NCBI GenBank assembly: GCA_018716795.1
Contig: DVJK01000174.1
Location: forward strand, 1 to 6,704
Origin: Candidatus Scatomorpha merdipullorum
GTDB taxonomy: Bacteria; Bacillota; Clostridia; Oscillospirales; Oscillospiraceae
DNA length: 6,704 nucleotides
Direction of reading: 5' to 3'
The notes under the pieces are model-generated. The model was given only the letters and a program-made list of their open reading frames with translations. It did not search any database and was not told where the DNA came from. Shown here piece after piece: positions 1 through 4,422 of the stretch. Within the stretch, counting starts at the first letter, position 1; each line of letters opens with the position of its first letter. The position numbers and the translations under genes were made by a program.

Positions 1-86
1 ACAACTACGACGTCATCACCATAGGCACGAGCAAGCTTATCTTTGTGGCGCTCTGCGGGGCCCACTTCAGCTGGAAGCAGGGCTGA
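1..86 (+). CDS. C-terminal end of an FHA-domain-like protein (partial)
   Basis: Reading from base 3, an open frame encodes 27 residues ending at TGA 84-86. The tail contains the pattern D-V-I-T-I-G-T-S-K-L-I-F-V, followed by a short Cys/Trp-containing end. The D-x-I-x-I-G-x-[ST]-x-L-x-F pattern resembles the last two beta strands of FHA domains, which bind phosphothreonine peptides. That fits neighbours that make, remove and read Ser/Thr phosphorylation. Only the end is present, so the rest of the architecture is unknown. The stop codon lies four bases before the phosphatase start, which suggests the two are translated together. The assignment rests on a short segment and could be wrong; the reading frame and stop are more certain than the family. 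Confidence 0.55.
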   Translation, partial: NYDVITIGTSKLIFVALCGAHFSWKQG

Positions 87-90
87 GGCC

Positions 91-1251
91 ATGATGCAGA
101 GCCCGGAATACGCAATACTGAGCTCGGAGGCAGAGCCCGGCCGCTTCCCCTGGAGCCCCGGCGGGCAGCTCGAGCCCGAGGGCAGCGCCCCTCCGCAGGA
201 GAGTCCTCCCGCTGAGAGCGCGCCCGCGGGGCAGACTGCGCCTCCCGCGGAGACGCAGCCCGCGGAAGGGGAGGAGTTCAACCCCTTCGAAACCGAGAGC
301 GCCGGCGAGACCGTGGAGACCGAGGGCGCGGAGAGCCCGGGCGCGGACATGCCCGCGGGGCCGGAGCTTCCCTGGTGGACGATAGGCCTCCTTGCCGCGC
401 TGGCCGCGGCGGCCATAGCTCTGACGGTTACGCTCATAATAAGGCGGAGGCGCGCAAGGCGGCGCGGCGTCCTCGAGGTCACGGAGCTGCCCTTCAACGG
501 CGCGGCCGCCGTGCCGTCGGTCGGCAAGCTGCACGCCCAGGGCGCGCGCTCCTCCCAGCAGGACAGCTTTTCCGTCTCGCAGGCGGAGCTCTATCCCAGC
601 CACGGGCTGCTGGCCGCGGTGGCGGACGGCATGGGCGGCCTCGCCGACGGCGACCGTGTCAGCCAGGAGGCCGTGCGCGCGGTCATGAGCAGCTTCCTCG
701 AGCTGCCCAGGGGCGAGGCCCCGCAGACGGGCCTGCTCCGGCTGCTTGCCGACGCGAACGGCGCGGTCAACCGGCTGCTGGGCTTCGACAGGCTGGGGCA
801 GTGCGGCTCCACGCTCCTGCTCGGCCTGGTGAGGGACGGGGCCTTCCACTTCCTCTCCGTCGGCGACAGCCGCATATATCTCTGGCGCGAGGGCGCGCTT
901 ATACAGCTCAACCGCGAGCACATCTTCCGCCGCGACCTCGAGCTCAGGGCCGTAAACGGCGAGGGCAGCCTCGCCGAGGCGCAGACGCATCCCAAGGCCG
1001 CGGGGCTCACGAGCTTCCTCGGCATGGGGCAGCTCCGGCACATAGACCTGCCGGACACGCCCGTGGAAATCCGGCCGGGGGACAGGTTCGCGCTCCTCTC
1101 CGACGGGGTCTACAACGCGCTGAGCTCCGCCGAGCTCGCCGGCGCGCTCGCCCTCGGGGCGCAGGAGGCGGCGGACGAGCTGGGCAGGCTTATCGAGGCG
1201 CGCGCCTGGCCCGGCCAGGACAACTACACCGCGGTCATAATCCAATGCTGA
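91..1251 (+). CDS. Membrane-anchored PP2C-family Ser/Thr protein phosphatase with acidic external tail
   Basis: This 386-residue protein should remove phosphate from Ser/Thr residues on cytoplasmic proteins. Residues 1-94 are a Pro/Glu/Ala-rich, probably disordered tail with 19 acidic residues and one Arg. Residues 95-117 form a single membrane span, followed at once by an Arg-rich cluster (RRRRARRR), so the C-terminus should be cytoplasmic and the tail outside. No cleavable signal peptide precedes it. The PP2C domain fills about 144-386. Metal-binding motifs are present: Asp158 in S-Q-Q-D-S, DGMGG at 179-183, GDSR at 258-261, SDG at 337-339 and QDN at 376-378, so it looks active. ATG 91 is followed directly by ATG 94; GAGG at 85-88 fits 94 slightly better, and AGGG at 79-82 fits 91. 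An in-frame ATG at 43 would overlap the upstream gene and is less likely. The next gene, 12 bases on, is a second PP2C. The role of the tail is unknown. Confidence 0.9.
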   Translation: MMQSPEYAILSSEAEPGRFPWSPGGQLEPEGSAPPQESPPAESAPAGQTAPPAETQPAEGEEFNPFETESAGETVETEGAESPGADMPAGPELPWWTIGLLAALAAAAIALTVTLIIRRRRARRRGVLEVTELPFNGAAAVPSVGKLHAQGARSSQQDSFSVSQAELYPSHGLLAAVADGMGGLADGDRVSQEAVRAVMSSFLELPRGEAPQTGLLRLLADANGAVNRLLGFDRLGQCGSTLLLGLVRDGAFHFLSVGDSRIYLWREGALIQLNREHIFRRDLELRAVNGEGSLAEAQTHPKAAGLTSFLGMGQLRHIDLPDTPVEIRPGDRFALLSDGVYNALSSAELAGALALGAQEAADELGRLIEARAWPGQDNYTAVIIQC

Positions 1252-1258
1252 AGGGGTG
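1252..1258 (+). promoter_or_regulatory. Ribosome binding site of the second phosphatase
   Basis: AGGGGTG directly follows the TGA of the preceding phosphatase gene and lies five bases before ATG 1264. It supports that start and tight coupling of the two phosphatase genes. Confidence 0.6.
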
Positions 1259-1263
1259 AGACA

Positions 1264-1962
1264 ATGCTGCCGACAGCCGTGTATACCGACATCGGCGGGC
1301 GCGCCGTCAACGAGGACTGCGCGCGATATGTGGAGACGGGCGGCGGCGCGCTCTGCCTCGCCGTCTGCGACGGGCTGGGCGGCCACGGCGGAGGCAGCGT
1401 CGCCTCCCGGACGGCGGCGGAGCTCGTCTGCTCGCGCTATGCCGAGGGGGCGGACCTCGCCGCGCTCGCGCAGGAGGCGCACAGGGCCGTCCGGGCCCGG
1501 CAGAGCGACGGCTGCGCCATGATGAGCACGATTGCCCTCCTGGCGGTTGAGGGGAGGCTTGCGCGCTGGGCGCACGTGGGGGACACGCGGCTCTACCGCT
1601 TCCTGGACGGCGAGCTGGTCTTCCAGAGCCGGGATCACAGCGCCTCGCAGGCCGCCGTGCTGCTCGGCGAGATAACGCCGGAGCAGATACGCTTCCACCC
1701 CTCGCGCAGCCGCGTCCTCCGCGCGCTGGGCCAGGAGGGGGAGCTCAGGGTCGAGCAGGGCTCGGCCCGGCTCGAGGCGGGGCAAAACGCATTCCTGCTG
1801 TGTACGGACGGCTTCTGGGAATACGTTTACGAAAACGAGATGGCCGAAACGCTCAGACGCTCCTCAAGCCCGCAGGAATGGCTCGAGCGGATGCGCCGGT
1901 ACATAGCCGCGCGCGCCCCGCGGGATAACGACAACAACACCGCAGCGGCGGTCTGGGCCTGA
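1264..1962 (+). CDS. Soluble PP2C-family Ser/Thr protein phosphatase
   Basis: This is a compact, 232-residue, single-domain PP2C phosphatase, close to the usual size of minimal bacterial enzymes. It has no signal peptide or membrane span, so it should act in the cytoplasm. All core motifs are visible: N16-E17-D18 in the first motif, DGLGGHGGG at 36-44, the S-T-x-x-L strand around 88-92, HVGDTRLY at 104-111, D124-H125-S126, CTDGFW at 180-185, and the late metal site D221-N222-D223-N224-N225. It therefore looks catalytically intact. It is clearly divergent from the membrane-bound PP2C just upstream: its first motif is canonical NED where the other has SQQDS, and it lacks the tail and anchor. 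Two phosphatases beside two kinases suggest separate membrane and cytosolic pools of substrate, which is inference. Confidence 0.93.
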   Translation: MLPTAVYTDIGGRAVNEDCARYVETGGGALCLAVCDGLGGHGGGSVASRTAAELVCSRYAEGADLAALAQEAHRAVRARQSDGCAMMSTIALLAVEGRLARWAHVGDTRLYRFLDGELVFQSRDHSASQAAVLLGEITPEQIRFHPSRSRVLRALGQEGELRVEQGSARLEAGQNAFLLCTDGFWEYVYENEMAETLRRSSSPQEWLERMRRYIAARAPRDNDNNTAAAVWA

Positions 1963-1983
1963 AGCGCCCGGCGAAAGCTGAAA

Positions 1984-1990
1984 AAGGAGA
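1984..1990 (+). promoter_or_regulatory. Ribosome binding site of the protease-FHA gene
   Basis: AAGGAGA lies seven bases before ATG 1998 in the 35-base gap after the second phosphatase. It is a strong Shine-Dalgarno match and fixes the start of the signal peptide. I see no convincing hairpin terminator or promoter in the same gap (1963-1997). Confidence 0.75.
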
Positions 1991-1997
1991 GATAAAT

Positions 1998-3392
1998 ATG
2001 AAAAAGAGGCTCTTTTCCCTCGCGCTCGCGCTCATAATGGCGTTCGGCGTTTTCAGCGCCGGCGCGCTGGCCGACGCGGACGACGTGAACGAGGCGCGCA
2101 GCGGCGTCGTCCGTATTGCCGCCTACGTGCCGGACAAGCTGGTCATGCAGGCGGACGGCAGCCTCGCCGTAGCCGAGATGGCCTGGGGCTTCGGCACCGG
2201 CTTCGGCGTCGGCAAGGCGGGCGAGCCCACGGTGTACTTCGCCACGAACACCCACGTCCTGCTCAACGACGCGGAGGTGTACAGCGGCGTCACCGGCGAG
2301 CTCCTGGGCTATCAGACCGTGGAGCCGACCAACGTCTACATCCTCTACTCCGACCACTCCTGGGACGCCTTCGCCTTCGAGGCCGCGCCGGGGCAGAGCA
2401 TACCCTGCGAGGTGCTGTACTTCTCCGAGAGCTCCTACCCCGACTACGCCATACTCGAGGCGGACAGCGCCCCTCCCGACCGCGTGGCCATGCCGCTGCT
2501 CGACGACGAGAGCCTTATTAAAGAGGCGGATCCGGTCTACGCCCTCGGCTACCCCGGCAGCTCGGACTACACCGAGATAAGCGAATACGGCATCGAGCGC
2601 CCCTCGGGGATAGACTCCGTCACGATTACCGACGGCACCATCTCCCGCTTCACCACTGCCTCCATTTTCGGCAACACCCGCGTTATACAGCACACGGCCC
2701 AGATAAACCACGGCAACTCCGGCGGCCCGCTTATAACCGAGGACGGCGCGGTTATCGGCCTCAACACCTACGGCCTCGGCCAGGATGCCTCCACCGGCGA
2801 CACAAGCTCCTCCTACGCCGTGCGCATAAGCTATGTCACCGCGAAGCTCGACGAGCTGGGCATAGATTGGGACGCCTACTCGTCCGGCGGGAACATACCC
2901 TGGCTCTGGATAGGCATAGGCGCGGCCGTGCTGATTATCATCCTCGTTATCGTCCTCGTCGCGGTCAGGGGCCGCAAAAGGCCCGAGCCGGAGCCCATGC
3001 CCGAGCCGCGGCCCGTACCGCCTCAGCCCGAGCCGCGGCCCGTACCGCAGCCGAGGCCCATACCGGGCGACAGCGGCCTGAGGTTCCAGGGGAAGAGCGG
3101 ATACTTCGCGGGGCGCCGCTTCGCCATCGCCGGCGAGGTGCGCATAGGCCGCAACCCGGACACCAACGACCTCGTCTACCCGCCCGATACCAGGGGCATA
3201 AGCCGCCAACACTGCCGGATAAGCTTCTCCGAGGGGCGGGCCTGGCTCGTCGACCTCGGCTCCAACTTCGGCACCTATTATAACGGCCACAGGCTGGCCG
3301 CGAACCAGCCCGCGATGCTTCAGCCGGGCGACGAATTCTGGCTCGGCGACAGGGAGCAGAGCTTCACCGTCGTGAGCAAGGGAGGCATGTGA
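1998..3392 (+). CDS. Transmembrane trypsin-like serine protease fused to a cytoplasmic FHA domain
   Basis: This 464-residue protein joins an extracytoplasmic protease to an intracellular phosphopeptide reader. Residues 1-25 are a classical signal peptide (MKKR, hydrophobic core, end in A-L-A). The S1/HtrA-like protease domain runs about 30-290; the likely catalytic triad is His86 (T-N-T-H-V), Asp149 (Y-P-D-Y-A-I-L) and Ser241 (GNSGGP, 239-244), so it seems active. No PDZ domain follows, unlike many HtrA proteins. A membrane span at about 301-323 ends in R-G-R-K-R, placing the rest in the cytoplasm. A Pro-rich linker with a near-perfect nine-residue duplication covers 329-356. The FHA domain at about 360-460 keeps IGR (383-385), S402-R403-x-H405 and the G-S-N-F-G-T segment (421-426), the residues expected for phosphothreonine binding. 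Its 3' end carries the next gene's ribosome binding site. Substrates, and whether the FHA docks a local kinase, are unknown. Confidence 0.92.
   Translation: MKKRLFSLALALIMAFGVFSAGALADADDVNEARSGVVRIAAYVPDKLVMQADGSLAVAEMAWGFGTGFGVGKAGEPTVYFATNTHVLLNDAEVYSGVTGELLGYQTVEPTNVYILYSDHSWDAFAFEAAPGQSIPCEVLYFSESSYPDYAILEADSAPPDRVAMPLLDDESLIKEADPVYALGYPGSSDYTEISEYGIERPSGIDSVTITDGTISRFTTASIFGNTRVIQHTAQINHGNSGGPLITEDGAVIGLNTYGLGQDASTGDTSSSYAVRISYVTAKLDELGIDWDAYSSGGNIPWLWIGIGAAVLIIILVIVLVAVRGRKRPEPEPMPEPRPVPPQPEPRPVPQPRPIPGDSGLRFQGKSGYFAGRRFAIAGEVRIGRNPDTNDLVYPPDTRGISRQHCRISFSEGRAWLVDLGSNFGTYYNGHRLAANQPAMLQPGDEFWLGDREQSFTVVSKGGM
3000..3048 (+). repeat. Direct repeat coding the Pro-rich linker of the protease-FHA protein
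   Basis: A 22-base unit (3000-3021) recurs exactly at 3027-3048, a period of 27 bases or nine codons. It encodes P-E-P-R-P-V-P twice, in the cytoplasmic linker between the membrane span and the FHA domain. The exact DNA identity suggests a recent in-frame duplication, and linker length may vary between strains. Confidence 0.9.
3379..3386 (+). promoter_or_regulatory. Ribosome binding site inside the end of the protease-FHA gene
   Basis: AAGGGAGG lies within the last codons of the protease-FHA gene, and its GGAGG is eight bases before ATG 3394. Only one base separates the TGA of the upstream gene from this ATG. This fixes the kinase start and implies translational coupling of the two products. 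Confidence 0.75.
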
Positions 3393-3393
3393 T

Positions 3394-4386
3394 ATGGCGG
3401 CGGGCGAGAGGCGCTTTCGCGCCTGCCTGTCCGAGGGAGAGATCCTGAACTCCCCCTCCGGAGGCTGTCGCATCGAGGGCGTGCTCGGCCAGGGCGGCTT
3501 CGGCATAACCTACCGCGCGGAGGAGCTTGAGAGGCACGTGAGCGTGGCGGTCAAGGAGTTCATGCCCATGCAGATGGCCGTCCGCATGCCCGACGGGAGC
3601 GTCGCGCCCAAGCCGGGGCTCGAGGCCGAGTATGAGCTGAGGCTTCAAAGCTTTAGCAAGGAGGCGAGGATGCTCGCCTCGCTCGAGCTGCCCTCCGTCG
3701 TGCGGGCGCTGGGCGCCTTTGAGGACAGGGGCACGGCCTATCTGGTCATGGAGTTCATAGACGGCATGCCGCTCCACGAAAAGGCCGCCGAGCTCGGCGG
3801 ACGCATCCCGCCGGAGCTGCTGCTGCCCCGGCTCGGGCCGCTGCTGCGCGACCTCGAGCGGATGCACGAGAGCGGGCTTATACACCGCGACATAACCCCG
3901 GACAACATCATGTGGACGAGGGACGGCGCGCTCAAGCTCATAGACTTCGGCTCGGCGCGCACGACCTCCTCCAAGCGCTTCACGGTCATGTACAAGCGCG
4001 GCTTCGCGCCCGTGGAGCAGTATCTGGACTCGGACCAGGGGCCCTTTACCGACGTGTACGCCCTGTGCGCGACGATATACTACCTGCTGACCGGCGTCTA
4101 CCCGCCCGAGGCCGTCGGGCGCCTGGAGGAGGACACGGTGCAGCCGCCGAGCAGCCTCGGCGTCGCGCTCACGCCCGAGGAGGACGCGGCGATACTGCAC
4201 GGCATGGCCGTGCAGCCCAGGCAGCGCACAAAAAGCATGGCCGAGCTTGCGCGAGAGCTCGGGTACGGAAGGGACACAATGGGAAATAATCCCGCGGCGG
4301 GCGGGCAGGCGGACAATCCCGCGCCAGCGCCCATGCCGAGGCCCTCGCTCTGGCAGAGGTTCATGAGCTGGCTTCGGGGCGGATAA
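3394..4386 (+). CDS. Serine/threonine protein kinase without a membrane span
   Basis: This 330-residue protein transfers phosphate from ATP to Ser/Thr. The kinase domain covers about 26-290: glycine loop GQGGFG (32-37), ATP lysine Lys54 in V-A-V-K-E-F, helix-C Glu90, catalytic loop H-R-D-I-T-P-D-N (164-171), DFG (184-186), G-F-A-P-V-E-Q-Y (203-210) in the APE position, and T-D-V-Y-A-L (219-224). All residues essential for catalysis are present, though the usual Lys two positions after the catalytic Asp is Thr. The tail (about 291-317) is flexible and Pro/Ala-rich. It ends in a short amphipathic segment, 318-328, with L, W, F, M, W and L on one face, which might attach the enzyme to the membrane; there is no true membrane span. 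The start is set by the binding site inside the previous gene. The domain is paralogous to the first kinase domain of the next gene. Targets are unknown; neighbouring FHA proteins are plausible partners. Confidence 0.93.
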   Translation: MAAGERRFRACLSEGEILNSPSGGCRIEGVLGQGGFGITYRAEELERHVSVAVKEFMPMQMAVRMPDGSVAPKPGLEAEYELRLQSFSKEARMLASLELPSVVRALGAFEDRGTAYLVMEFIDGMPLHEKAAELGGRIPPELLLPRLGPLLRDLERMHESGLIHRDITPDNIMWTRDGALKLIDFGSARTTSSKRFTVMYKRGFAPVEQYLDSDQGPFTDVYALCATIYYLLTGVYPPEAVGRLEEDTVQPPSSLGVALTPEEDAAILHGMAVQPRQRTKSMAELARELGYGRDTMGNNPAAGGQADNPAPAPMPRPSLWQRFMSWLRGG

Positions 4387-4403
4387 TGAGAAAGGAAAGG
4401 ACG

Positions 4404-4411
4404 AAAGGAGG
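4404..4411 (+). promoter_or_regulatory. Ribosome binding site of the receptor-type kinase gene
   Basis: AAAGGAGG is a near-consensus Shine-Dalgarno sequence in the 36-base gap after the first kinase gene. It lies 11 bases before ATG 4423, a slightly long spacing. An in-frame TGA at 4387 rules out an upstream start, so this site decides the start. Confidence 0.75.
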
Positions 4412-4422
4412 CGAGAGCGGAT

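Noticed and set aside
43..90. A longer start for the first phosphatase at ATG 43
   Set aside because: It would overlap the upstream gene by 44 bases and has no good ribosome binding site; ATG 91 or 94 follows the upstream stop directly.
375..1259. A 294-codon plus-strand frame overlapping the first phosphatase
   Set aside because: It is the +2 shadow of the phosphatase frame, Arg/Gly/Ala-rich and without motifs.
67..1785. A 572-codon open frame on the minus strand opposite both phosphatases
   Set aside because: The plus strand carries intact PP2C motifs throughout, and the minus translation shows no family features. Codon bias explains the lack of stops.
1963..1997. An intergenic terminator or promoter before the protease-FHA gene
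   Set aside because: No stable hairpin with a T-run and no convincing -35/-10 pair is visible in these 35 bases; the ribosome binding site accounts for much of it.
1827..3506. A 559-codon open frame on the minus strand opposite the protease-FHA gene
   Set aside because: The plus strand has a signal peptide, catalytic triad, membrane span and FHA motifs. The reverse frame has none and overlaps several plus-strand genes.
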